A DNA stretch of 64,000 bases from Turbatrix aceti (Eukaryota > Nematoda > Chromadorea > Rhabditida > Panagrolaimidae), in assembly GCA_963969345.1 (NCBI GenBank), contig OZ017768.1:2256718-2320717 (forward strand), read 5' to 3'. Positions 11,373 through 22,530 of the stretch are shown here, piece after piece (within the stretch, counting starts at the first letter, position 1; every line of letters starts with the position of its first letter). The position numbers and the translations under genes were made by a program. Under the pieces are notes generated by a model. The model worked only from the letters and a program-made list of their open reading frames with translations. It searched no databases and was not told where the DNA came from.

Positions 11373-12937
11373 CTAAGACACCTCGCGATGATTGCGAACG
11401 AGTTGTTGGATGTCAAAAGTCTCGTTCTTGGCAGACACGACGTCGAGGATGTTTTCGCCGCCGATGATGGCTCCGGGTCGCTTTGAGGTAGGGTAGCCAC
11501 CGTTGCTGGCGGAGGGCGAGCGCATGGAGAGGCAGTTGATGACTGGCACGATTGTTGCGACGTCCAGGGGCGAAGTTCGTGGCATTGGGTGGATGAACTT
11601 TGGACTAAAATTAATTTTTTTTTTTATTTTTTTAAAAACAGGGGAATGAACAGCCCCGTCAGTTATTCATAAAAATCTCACCCCGATTTGCCGGTACAGG
11701 CAAAAAGAGCGTCTCGAAGGTTGGAGACTAGATCTTCCGGTCTGAGAGTTTGAAGGCCGATATCCGATCGAAATTGGACCACGTTTTTGTTAAGTAACAT
11801 CATTGCTTTTGTGAACCTTTCTCGGTGTTGCTTGGCATTTGGGTTGAAAAGATTGTATCTAAATGGAAAAACATTTACTGCAGTTACAAATGAATAAATA
11901 AAAACCCACATCTGATGGGACCCCCGATCGATCAAAAACGACTTTGACCCGCGAAAAAACACCGGACAGGCCAGAGGATAGTCCAGAAGACGAGATACGA
12001 CACTGAGAATGTTGACTATGTGTCCCAAGGCTCCGGTGTACTCGTCCTCGTCGTGACCGGCGCGATCCTTGGCTTTCGGCAGGTGAAGGCCCCGGATGAC
12101 TTCAAACGGGTCGCATGAGCACTTTTTGGTCGATGGTCGATCGAGCGTACGATCTGCAAAGTAGACAGCGCAGAGCTCAAAGAGCATGTATCGTCTGCGA
12201 AAAGTCAGCTCGTTTTTTGCCCGTTGAAGGGGATCTGCGATGGTTCGGATCTCGGCGCTGATTTGCTGGCTTTCCTCATTGCTGGTTGAGGCTTCGTCGG
12301 CGATTTTTTTCTCGTGCATTGCTGCAAAATGTTAGTTACAATACAAAAAAATGTTTGGATAAAAACCGTTGTCCTGGATGAGGTCTTTGTATCCGGCACA
12401 TCGCATCCGAGCAGCTTCGACCCGTTCTTTCGCTTTCGTCACCTGCCGCTTGTACATTTCGACTCGTATTTGAGCGTTTTGGCATGTTGTTGCCTGAAAA
12501 ATGAAAGACATTTGAAAACCAGATGTCAGTTTTATTTTTTTTATTTTGTATTCGGATAACCAAAAAAATAAAAAAAATCTTACATTATATTCCAGTTTTT
12601 AAAAAGACAATAACGTTTTTTACAAGGAAATTCTTTTTGTGCAGTTAAAAAGAATGACTCACCAATTCACAAGCCTCGCCGTCTTCCGTGAGAGCAATGT
12701 TAACAGCCACGCACCGTTCGTTTGCGGTCTTTTCCGCGAACATTACAGCCTGATAAAGCTCTCGAAGCCTGCAAAACCCCTTAGTTGAAACACCAAAAGA
12801 TCAGTTTCCTACGTTTTCCAATCGCCAACGGTGTAAGCCGGTTTACAGCCATATCCGCTGGCGGCAGCCGCGGCTGCCCAGGATTCCGACGCATACGACG
12901 ATGCCGCTGACTCCTCTGCGTCATGCCAGGTACTCAT
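11373..12937 (-). CDS. UVRAG-like (Vps38) subunit of class III PI3-kinase complex II
   Basis: UVRAG/Vps38 binds Beclin-1 and VPS34 on endosomes and stimulates HOPS-dependent fusion. Six exons: 12937-12813, 12768-12663, 12493-12367, 12321-11910, 11858-11682 and 11604-11373; all junctions keep frame, giving 392 aa. Residues about 40-160 are a charged coiled coil. The C-terminal lobe carries family hallmarks: RRRYMLFELCAVYFAD, GALGHIVNILSVVSRLLDYP, CPVFFRGSKSFLID and MMLLNKNVVQFRSDIGL, matching the UVRAG 'LGY-AHLV...YPI...GSRS...LLNKNIAQLR' pattern. It is much shorter than human UVRAG (about 700 aa): the N-terminal C2 domain is not visible and the C-terminal tail is brief. An additional 5' exon is possible, because a 3' splice-site-like CTACTTAG precedes the ATG. 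ATG14 was considered, but the 'FRGSKS' block favours UVRAG. Confidence 0.82.
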
Positions 12938-13963
12938 TCGTCTGTCGTCTACGTCGGCTGTGACCGCGACATCTAAGGCGCTAAGTAGAAATTCAAATGG
13001 CAAGGGAAATAGACAAGTGGCGGTGTTGGATGATCCCGAATCAACAAGAACAGGAATTTTTATGAACGTGAAAAGACGCGGGTGTTCACGACGCGAAAGC
13101 GTTTGCGCGTTGAGGAACAGACTTGCATGTTGCTGCGTTTTTTTGGTTTTCGTGTTTTAGTTTTTTGTTTTTGATGTTTTCGTTTTGTGTTTTTCGATTT
13201 GCAAGTAAATTAATACGCAGTTTACAATTAGTATCTGTAGTCCAAAGGCAGTTGAATTTCGGGGTGTACTTTTATGATGTATTTTTCTGCCGTGATGTTC
13301 TTTTTGAAAAAATTTTACCTGGGTTTGTTCCAAAAGAAAAATACGACAATTGCAATGCCATTGTTTGCATGGCGTCGGTTTGATCGCATTCAATTTATGT
13401 CGCATTCGGCGCATTACTTTACTGAACGGTATCGGCTTTGTTGTTCTCATACGTCTCCAGTTTTAGGATGTTGCTTGTTTCCGAATAATCTAATACCGAC
13501 AGTGTTTTCAATCCTGATCGCCTTTTTGCAGTCGTTATCAATTTTTTATGTGACTTGCAAAAACAAACTTCGCAAATGATCATAATCTCAGTTTTTTTAT
13601 ACTTTTTTTTGTACTGATGTACAATTTTTTAACTTGAGGGTGCAAAAAACAGTTTATCATGAAACTTGAAGTTTTATACCGCAATAAAACGAACAATCAA
13701 GATTCAGTTTTTTAATCCATAAATGTTTTTTTGCTTCATCCCCTTTGTTATCCAACAAGACACAACACTGTTGTATAAATATTTATTATCATCTGTACAA
13801 AACAACCAAGCTGTAAAGGCAATTTTTCAATGATGAATGTATAACATTTACAATAGTGTGCTAAAATAGAAAACATTTTAATGGAAGGCTCTTTGTCAGT
13901 TAATTTTCTGAATCGTGTATGTAAGTTTTGTACCCGTTAAAAAGCACCAAAATATTATATTCG
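12938..13963. other. Intergenic between UVRAG-like gene and GPCR
   Basis: About 1 kb between the GPCR stop and the UVRAG-like start, both genes reading leftwards. It must hold the GPCR 3'UTR and the UVRAG-like 5' region. I see T-rich sequence, CAGTT motifs and no convincing extra exon. Confidence 0.5.
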
Positions 13964-16900
13964 CTAATGTTGATCATCGCAATCCGAAGCTGTGAGATCG
14001 TTGTCGTCACTCGTGCCATCGTCGTCGTCAAATGCATTATTGTTATCACATCCATGGGAAGCGAGAGACGACGTCGACGAGTCACTGACCAACGGCTCGT
14101 AGAGTGGATCCCCACCCGTATCCGACACTGAAGAAATTAATTTACGAATAGAAGACGGAGTTCCAGCAGAGAGTTTTCTCAGCACCGGACCCGGCGACGA
14201 GACATTGAGTAAATCCATGACGGATTTAGTCAGGCTGAGAGATCGTCGATGTAGCGTGCACCCGAGGCCCTCCTTGGGATGGGTGGACGACGTCGCCGGG
14301 GGGTTTCCGGATCTTGACACCCTCCGCTTGAGAACTCCCGTATTGGTTACGATCAGAGCCTGATCGATTCCTCCGTCGATGATGGCGTGACGGATGTCTG
14401 CAGCAGAAGGACGTCTTCGCCGCCAAAAGCCTCGTTCTCGAAGGTCGTCGTCGTCGAATTCGTCATCGCTATATCGTCCGGTCTGCTGTCGACCTCCGCC
14501 GTCTGCGGACAGCCAGGTGCCAGCGGTTCCGACGAGTCCGAGGAGTCTCGCCACCTTACAGTCGTTGGTGTTTCGGTGTTTCTGACAAGAGGAGTCGACG
14601 ACATCCCCGCCGCTGTCATGGTGTCCGTGGTCGGGGAGGTAGTGACAGACGGAGACAGGTCGACGTTGTCGCTCTGGCTTTCGACGCGTGATGACCGATC
14701 GACTTCGTCGCGGGGTAGAGAGCACCGCTCCTCCGGTAACGGATCCTGCAGCCGTGGTAATGGTTTCGATGAGAAGGACGTTGTTGATGCCATCTGCGGG
14801 ATTGATTGCGTTCTGGGAGTCGTAGGGCGACTCCCGTCGTTGTCTTCCCCGCCCCGGAAGCAAGTCACGCAGCCGAAAGCTCTCCTTCCGAGGTACAAGC
14901 TGAAATTTAACATTACAGACTTTTTAAGACAAATGGCAGTGAAAAAAAAGCGAGAAGCCTGTAAGCTGTGAAAGTGGAAGCCAGAAAGCAGCATAGAAGC
15001 CAGTTGGAAAGCCAGAAAGTTATTTGCCAGCTTCAAAATGTGCCAACGACCAACGACGAAGGTGACGGTGACGGTGAGTCTGACGACGACAACGAGGACG
15101 AAGTTTATTTTTGGTGACCATTTAGTATGGTAGTGTGCGGTTTTTTTGCTTGTGAGTGATATAGCCACCAGTACAGTATACTAAAGTCATTAAGTGGTTC
15201 ACAAAGTCAACGATTACGGTATAGAACGTATACAGACAGATGTGGATTGTATCGAACATACCATACCAGTGAAAGATCTTTAACGTTCAACGCATTCACA
15301 AGATATATTTTTTAAGAAAGTTGTTCCCGGTTGTAAACGCTTACGCGATAATCGGACAGAAATTAACAAAAAACAAAGTTATGGTAAAGAAAAAAGACTA
15401 ACTGAGTAGCACAATGGATACCGTATTGGAAAATTACCAGGTCATGAAAGACAGTTAAACAAGATACTATACTATCATGGTCATTTATGATCATGAAAGG
15501 AAACATAATTGCTTTGTTTTTTTTGTACATCAGTCAGAAAAATGAAACTTGGGATGAACAACTGACAGTTTAACGATGGGTTTTTCCAAAAAATATGTTC
15601 AAATAGTTATGCTTACCCGCGCACTAAAAAAGTTCACATACTAAAAAACGAGACACTCTGTGAGCCGATTTATAATGGCGGACCCCATATTTACATTTTT
15701 TTAGATATTGAAAAATGTTTTGCAAGAGATTCGGCTTGAGACGTGTTTTTCATTTAAAAAAAATTGTAATGACAGTTTCAAATAGTAATACAAAACGTAA
15801 CCAACAGACCCGACGACAAAACATACGGTACTATAGTTTACCCATTTAACCCATTTAACAGAAACCACAACTTTTTGAAATCAAATTGTCTAGTACAGTT
15901 ACAGTACAGTACCCCATAGTAACGGTAGTCATAGTGCATAGAGAGACACAACAAGACTGTGATATGTATAATCACCACCATACATGACTCTAGATAGTCC
16001 ACCACGCATCACGACTCTGAACGTGTACAGTATCGCTCACCGACTGTCCCAGGAGATGCCCGCAAAAAGACCTAGACTTGATCTTGGAAACCTGGCTGTG
16101 CACCAAACCACCGGCCGGAGCTCTTCTCTCGTCCTCGTCGTCATTGTCATCGATGCCATCATCGTCGTCGTCGTCTTCGTCTTCGTTGTCGTTGAGAGAA
16201 GGGCCCCCAGTGATGGTCACAGATCCGTACTTAGTCACCGTGCCGAGCACGCTGCGTTCATCCGCGTCGTCGAGTGCGTTTTCGTTTGCAATGAGGAGTC
16301 CACTGCCGCCGCTGACAGCGCTTCCGTTGAGCATCCCGACCGGAGAGTAGCACTGCGGAGGCCGAGGCGTGCCGTTGTGGGCTGTCCGGGTGTTTGACGT
16401 GCCGAAGCGTCCGGTGCCGCCGCCGTTGAGTTGGCTTCGTCGTCCGTCGACGATGGTGGTTGTCGGGCGGCCGGAGGACACTCGGAGATGGAAGAATTCC
16501 TTGATACAGATCGGCATGAGTTGGATAAATGCCGCCCGGAGTTGGAAGTTGAGTGCTGCGTAGAGCAACGGGTTCCAAACCTGTCGAACGATCAATTTTA
16601 ATCAAATTTTTTTTTCTCAGAAACCAACCGTAGAAGTCATGGCGATACAATGAGTCAGAATACCGTAAAAGAACTCTTGCTTTTTCACGAACGGTGGCAG
16701 CATATCGTAATCTCTGAGGACGTTGAAGAGAATGTTCGCGAACCAACTAAACGAAAAAGCCAGCACCATGGCGATGAACATGCGATTTGTCCTTTGTCGA
16801 CGCTTGTTCGCCGCTTTCTGCTGCTCGGTCATGGCCGGCTGCCATTCGTTGCCCTTCTTGCTCTTCGGCCCGCCCTTTAGGATCAGGCTCTGCCCGAGAC

Positions 16901-17906
16901 GGACCGAGATGGCCGTGTAGCAAAAAATAATAATGATGAGCGGCACGATGAACTGGAGCGTGATGAGAAGGGTACCGTATACCCGTTTAAGGCTTTGGTG
17001 AACGCCCCAGTTTTCGTAGCAAAACATTCCGCAGTAGTCGCCGAATCCGTCTAGGTCTTGGGCGAGCATGATCGGCGTGCAGAGGACCACCGCGAGAACG
17101 CAGATCATCTAAAAATATCACAGTTGAACTATATGCATGAACGAAGACATCCCAATCCGTATGATTATCTATTCAGGATGATTTCGAGACAAATCCAGTT
17201 TTTTTTTTTCTCAAAAGCTTACCAAGATGGCAACAGAAGCCTGGGCGTGACTCAACGGCTTCTTCATGGGAAACCGGATGAGAATAAACCGATCGATCGA
17301 TATCGTCGCTAATGTAAAAGTCGAAAAGCACAAGCTGACACCCTGAAAGAGAATTTATGGACCAAATACAGTTTTTTTATGACTTACCGCAATAAATGGC
17401 GCTACCGAGCAGAGAAGGGAACCAAATATCCAATTTTTCTTAAAAGCGGTGATAGGAGTGATCGTCGCCGACGTGCAGCATACCACGATATCCGAACAAC
17501 TCAAGGAGAGGATGAACATGTTTGGCACGGTTTGTAGGGATCTGTAAGGTTATATAATAAATATTTAGTTAGCCGAAGGCTTACATGTAACAATGTGACA
17601 AATTTGTACTATGACTCAAAAATGTATGCTAGTTTTTCATTTTTTGTACGTGTACCTATAGAACAAAAGTCCTCAGTTTTTATTCAAACACATCCAAATT
17701 TGGTTCTAACTATTTATCATAAATTTCATTTTATTATACCTTGTCCTGCAGATAGCTAGTATTGTGCAGAGGTTACCGATGATGCCGGATACGATAATAA
17801 GTGAATAGCACACGGCAAATACGCCCATCGTATACGGACTCGTTGATATATCGTCTCGCTTTTCTCGAAGAAATTCGCTGAGATGGACGCAGGATTCATT
17901 TTGCAT
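13964..17906 (-). CDS. Neuropeptide Y/F-type G-protein-coupled receptor with long tail
   Basis: Rhodopsin-class receptor at the plasma membrane, most like the NPY/NPF group; the ligand is inferred by family only. Six exons: 17906-17740, 17541-17388, 17342-17223, 17108-16629, 16580-16041 and 14899-13964, all GT-AG and in phase, giving about 798 aa. TM1 is at about 27-52 (IIGNLCTIL), TM2 has LSCSD, the TM3 cysteine is at about 102, DRF replaces DRY near 124, TM5 lies at about 194-214, TM6 at 256-278 (SFSWFANIL, lacking the usual Pro), and TM7 contains NPLLY at 310-314. The tail of about 480 residues is Gly/Ser/Thr-rich with a run of acidic residues (about 435-460) and another acidic C-terminus. 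The last intron (14900-16040) is 1.1 kb; its donor TCG|GTGAGC keeps the last exon in the longest frame. TTTTTCAG directly precedes the ATG, so a 5'UTR exon probably lies in the 20-kb region to the right. Confidence 0.85.
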
Positions 17907-20218
17907 CCTGAAAAAAAACACGTTTCCAAAAATTTGGTTTTTCTGTTGAGATATGCAGTTTTTTAAACACCGCGTTAAAACGCAAATGAATCTTTTGATT
18001 TTGATTACCAACATTAGCCAGTTTCCTAACTGTAAATAATTTCAAAAAAAAGTAACAACATCACGCAACATTTGATTCCGCGAATTACATTCATTTATTT
18101 CCAAAAAATAGAGTGAGGCAAAAAAATCCATAGTACATAATCGGATTACAACGGTCAAATAATGTCAAAGCCAAGTTTCTCGGGAGAAAAACAGAAAAGG
18201 TGCATAAAAATGGCCTTTAACGTGGGCAATAAAAGTAAACGTATACATACAAACGGGGGAGCGGAGAGAGCAAAGGATTTAAATCAACACAGAAGTCCTG
18301 GAAAAATTCAAAATACGAAAAATATTTGCACGCCTCAATGTAAAAAAAAATTGTTGACAGGGAAGGAAGGAAAACGAGGGGGACAAGGACAACGTAGCCC
18401 CCATTGATAATCTGCGGAGGCAGAAGGATGTTCATAGCGACGCAGGGAGGGGAGACGAGACGTGGAATTACGAAGCATGGATTATGACTGAATTGAAACA
18501 CAAAAAAGGGGGATGCGGCATCTTTGATGTCATAAATCTGAGGAGGAGGTTCCTTTTTGGGTTGCGCTAAGGAATTCAGTTAAAATTTTGTTGTCAAAGA
18601 AGTATTTTTGTAAGTTACCGCCATCCGGGCTAGTTTGAAACGGTTCACAAAAGTTCAGTTTTAAAAACGTTCGAATCGATTTAGAATGTTTTTTTTTTAA
18701 TGTAAAAATCACCTGTTTCTCAAAAGCCAGTTTTTTTTAATACGCAAACGCGATTTCGAGTTCAAAAATAAATAAATTTTCTTACGCATTTTCTTAAAAG
18801 ACGGCCGTTACAGTTTTCTTCATAAAATTCGATTTTTTAGTTGATTCTGTTGATTTCTTCCCGGCAGTTATGAAATAATTATATTTTTTTATATTTTAAT
18901 ATATTTTTTATACCGACAAACGATTGTTAATGTTTTTAAAAGTAAAAAAACTGTAAACTCAAATGAACATTTTCATATAAACATGTTCTACTTTATACTT
19001 TTTTCAACCTCAAAACAAGCCAGTTATCCTTTTCAAACCAAACAACAAAATCACCTTTCCAAAAAGCCACGCCATCAAAATGATCAAAAAACACGCAGTT
19101 CACGATTTCAGAATACAAAATAGTTGCAATTGGCGAATTCATTAGTACACTGAACAAGTGCCATAAACTAACTTTATAATTCACGTGCAATCCGTATATA
19201 TAAGGATTACGTGGCGTTAGGCAGAATAAAATCCACAAAGCAATGTGAAAGAGGGAGGAAAAGGATGAAAGCGTTTAACGAACGTTTTTTAATGCCAAAG
19301 TCGCTTTAGTTTGTTGCTTTTGCGCAGTGAGCAAACAAAAAAGTGAGAATGAAGCAGGCTTCACATCAGGGATGGTTTCTTGTGATGTGGTCACAGAGAA
19401 CAACACAAATCATCAGGTAGAGGAAAATATTATTTAGTGTTTGGGATACGTGATGTTTAAAATATAAAAATTAATGAATTATTTTAAATATTATTGTTGA
19501 AAGAAACACAACATTTAATATTTTTTGATTCCGAAAACACAGCTAAAACATTGTTTGAAAACTGTACGAACAGTTAGTAAATAAAAAATGTTAAAAATGT
19601 TAATGAAATCAGAAAAATATAAGGCGGCTGGCAGCTTTGATTCCGTGTTAAAATATGTAAATTCTGCAGTTTTTTATACAACGGTTGCGTTGATAATAAA
19701 ACTGTCTTTAAAATTATCAAAAAACTAGTTTTTGACTCCCGCAGCGTTAAAATTGTATCCAATTTCATTCCAAAATTTTTAGGTTTTTACAATATATTTA
19801 AATAAAAAAATGAGTGTTTACAATAATAAAAATTCGAAACCGTTCCGACCTTACTTACAAAAACGGTTGACAATAAAACGCATGTATCGATATAACCGCC
19901 AACCACAGTTAAAAGTTTTTTACGAATTTGTTTTGATTGCGATCCAAGCATTAGTAAATACTTTTCTCTTTTTGACATTAGATTTCAGTGTATTTGGCTA
20001 TCCCTTTATTTTAAACTCGTTCTGATCAAAATAATTATTAATTTTCTCATTAATAAAAAACAATAATCCCGAGAACATCAGTTATACTTACTTCAAAAAT
20101 TTTGTTGGTGCATTTTACTATAAAAAATAAAAGCATTTATTATAAACGAAAAACGAAAAAGCCCAGTTTTTTTATTAGGATGAAACGCACAGAGTAAAAA
20201 AAAATTAAAAAAAAAAAT

Positions 20219-20395
20219 GTTTATTATTTCAATGAAAAAATTTCGAAGTACCCTTTTGCCCCCCCCCCAACAACCCCACTCCAAAAAAAGAAAACAGTGA
20301 AATGCGTTTACATTATTTCAGTTAAAAAATTTCCAACATAAGTTCCATTTTGCCCATCCCCAACCCCACTCCGAAAAAACAGTGATAAAATAGAG
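20219..20395. repeat. Two-copy tandem repeat, about 90-bp unit
   Basis: Both units contain ttatttca-t-aaaaaatttc, then ttttgccc-cccaaccccactcc, then aaaacagtg. They lie at about 20219-20305 and 20310-20395. The first unit has a run of ten C that the second lacks. Confidence 0.75.
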
Positions 20396-22210
20396 TAAGT
20401 TAACCTTGACCGCCGAATGTCTTCTTCCTCTTGAAACTCTCCTCCTCCCAGCTTTAATCCGCCCATACTTCTATTTTATAGCCATCTCAAGGACAGCCGG
20501 GAAGAGGACAAAATGGATAAAAAAAAACTAGACGATCCTCGTATGTATGTATACCGCGAAGAGATTCGTTAATGAGATTACAATCTTCCGTGACTAGCCA
20601 GCGTGCCGGGCCGAATACTCAGTTCAGTGTCAGGGAGAAAAAGAAAGATGTATGCTTCAAGGCGGCCTTGAAATGGGGGTAGCAGCTTTCAGGACGCTTT
20701 TAAACCCCTCAAATCTTGAAAGCTTTTTTTTGACGCTGAAGATGACACCCCTTTTTGTGCAGGGGTTCAGGAGAACATGCCCGGTAGAGAAAGTAGGAGG
20801 AAAGCGGAAGAAGATGCAAGCAGATACCCCTTGCTCCCCCGTACTCCTTCAGGCAAGAAAGCCCATTGGCGGAAGAAATTGTGAAATGAATAACCCTTGT
20901 TGTAGGGGGTTTTTTGTTTGTTTGCACTTTTCTGCAAAAATAAACAGAAAATATTTAGATAAAAAAATTTTCTGCAGAAAAATTTTGAATTTCGATTTTT
21001 TTTTTGGAATAGGAATCAACAGTTTTTTTCTTTTTTTGGTACATTTTTCCCTCATCAAAAACAAACTTCAAAAATATTTTACGATTATGTTAAATGAAAC
21101 AAAAAAGCATAACACAATGCAGTTTTATTTAAAAATAAATTACGTGTTTTTTTTAAGTGAAGAACGAAAAAGTCTGCTTGACTCATACAAAACTTTTTTT
21201 TTCACAACTCGTTCGTTGTCGAACCAGTTTCTTTCTTACCCCATTATTGATTTTTTTTGCAATCACAAACCATACGGAGATACCAGTGTTCAAAAAAAAA
21301 ATTGTGTGATGGAACACATTGAGTTAAAAACGAATGTTAAAGGACTTCAGTGTGAAATACTGTAAACAAAAAAAATAAAAAAATTTTTTTTGCTTTCATA
21401 ATAATTTCAGTTAATTTAAAAATTTCAATCTGTAGCTTTGATTTTTACATTTTTTTTGCGATCCAAAAGTTACAAAAGTTTTTACTTGATAAAATGCTAT
21501 ACAAACAACATTTCAAGCAGATAATGTATTTTTTTACGAAACCAATAACGTGTCTGACATCCGAAAATGATTGCCCCAGCTTACAAAAAAATGATATTAT
21601 AAACCACCAAAGATGTTCAGATACCTCAAAAAAATCAAAAATCCCACAAACTCACCCAGACAACGGCCATGTGCGTGACATCAGAAAAAATGAAAGAAAA
21701 AAGTTGCCAGCATGTCTCGTTTCAAAAAAAAGACATGATTTAATTTGCCACAACGATACATACGTCTGTGAGGGCATAAAAATATGCGCTATAGTGCCAC
21801 AGTACTTTAGGGCGTCCAAAAAAACGTGCGTGCAGTGTACCAAGCTTGTCCTTGTTTTGCCGGATATCACAATAACACTCTTTTTTTTTCTTGTTTTTCG
21901 GGCACAAAAAAAGGGGAAGGTTACATACGTCTTCCGCAGGCAGTTGTAAATGTTTTCGGCGAAAAAGAAAAAAAACGTTGTGAAAACAATGGAAACGATG
22001 GCCGCCGCCAGATGAGGCAATCTGGCGAGATTGTACATAGATTGCAATCTGAAACTTTTTTAATGCATTTAAAAACGAGACACAAACAATGCGTCAAAAA
22101 TGAAAGACAAAAAATGGCGCGTAATGGAAAACAAATATTTATAGCAGACAGTTTGAACGAAGACCGAAAAGAAAATGTGTAAAAATGGGAAACATAAATA
22201 AATAAATAAA

Positions 22211-22530
22211 AAACTTGGTTCGGGTGAAAAGGGGGGACATTTGGCGGGCAGAAGGGGAACTAAAACAATTTTATTTTTAAAAATAAAAAATTACTGTCAA
22301 TCTGTTCAGTTTAAACAATAGTTGTAAATATTTAGAAAATGTGCTGAAATAATAAAAATCTTTTCAACAGTGTCTCAAACTTGGTTGGAGCAAAAACGAG
22401 GGACATTTGACGGGCAGATAGTGAACTCAAACAATTTTATTTTTAAAAACAAAAAATGCTCCATTAAAGAATCAGTTTTACAATAATTGTATTCGAAAAT
22501 CTGTTAAACAAAAATTTTTAAAGGACTTTA
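22211..22530. repeat. Two-copy tandem repeat, about 166-bp unit
   Basis: Two diverged units (about 22211-22376 and 22377-22530) share cttggtt, ggacatttg-cgggcaga, aactcaaacaattttattt and a following CAGTTT motif near 22306 and 22474. Non-coding. Confidence 0.75.

Noticed and set aside
16078..16397. Plus-strand serine/valine-rich frames opposite the GPCR tail
   Set aside because: Complement of the GAC/GAT repeats encoding the acidic tail on the minus strand.
20652..21365. Longest open frame of the gene-poor region (237 codons, plus strand)
   Set aside because: Composition is dominated by Phe, Lys, Asn and Ile from poly-T/A runs; no domain, no splice support, and the N-terminal part has different composition from the rest.
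21494..21949. Open frame of 151 codons, plus strand
   Set aside because: Low-complexity Lys/Ser/Phe-rich, antisense frame also open; no family resemblance.
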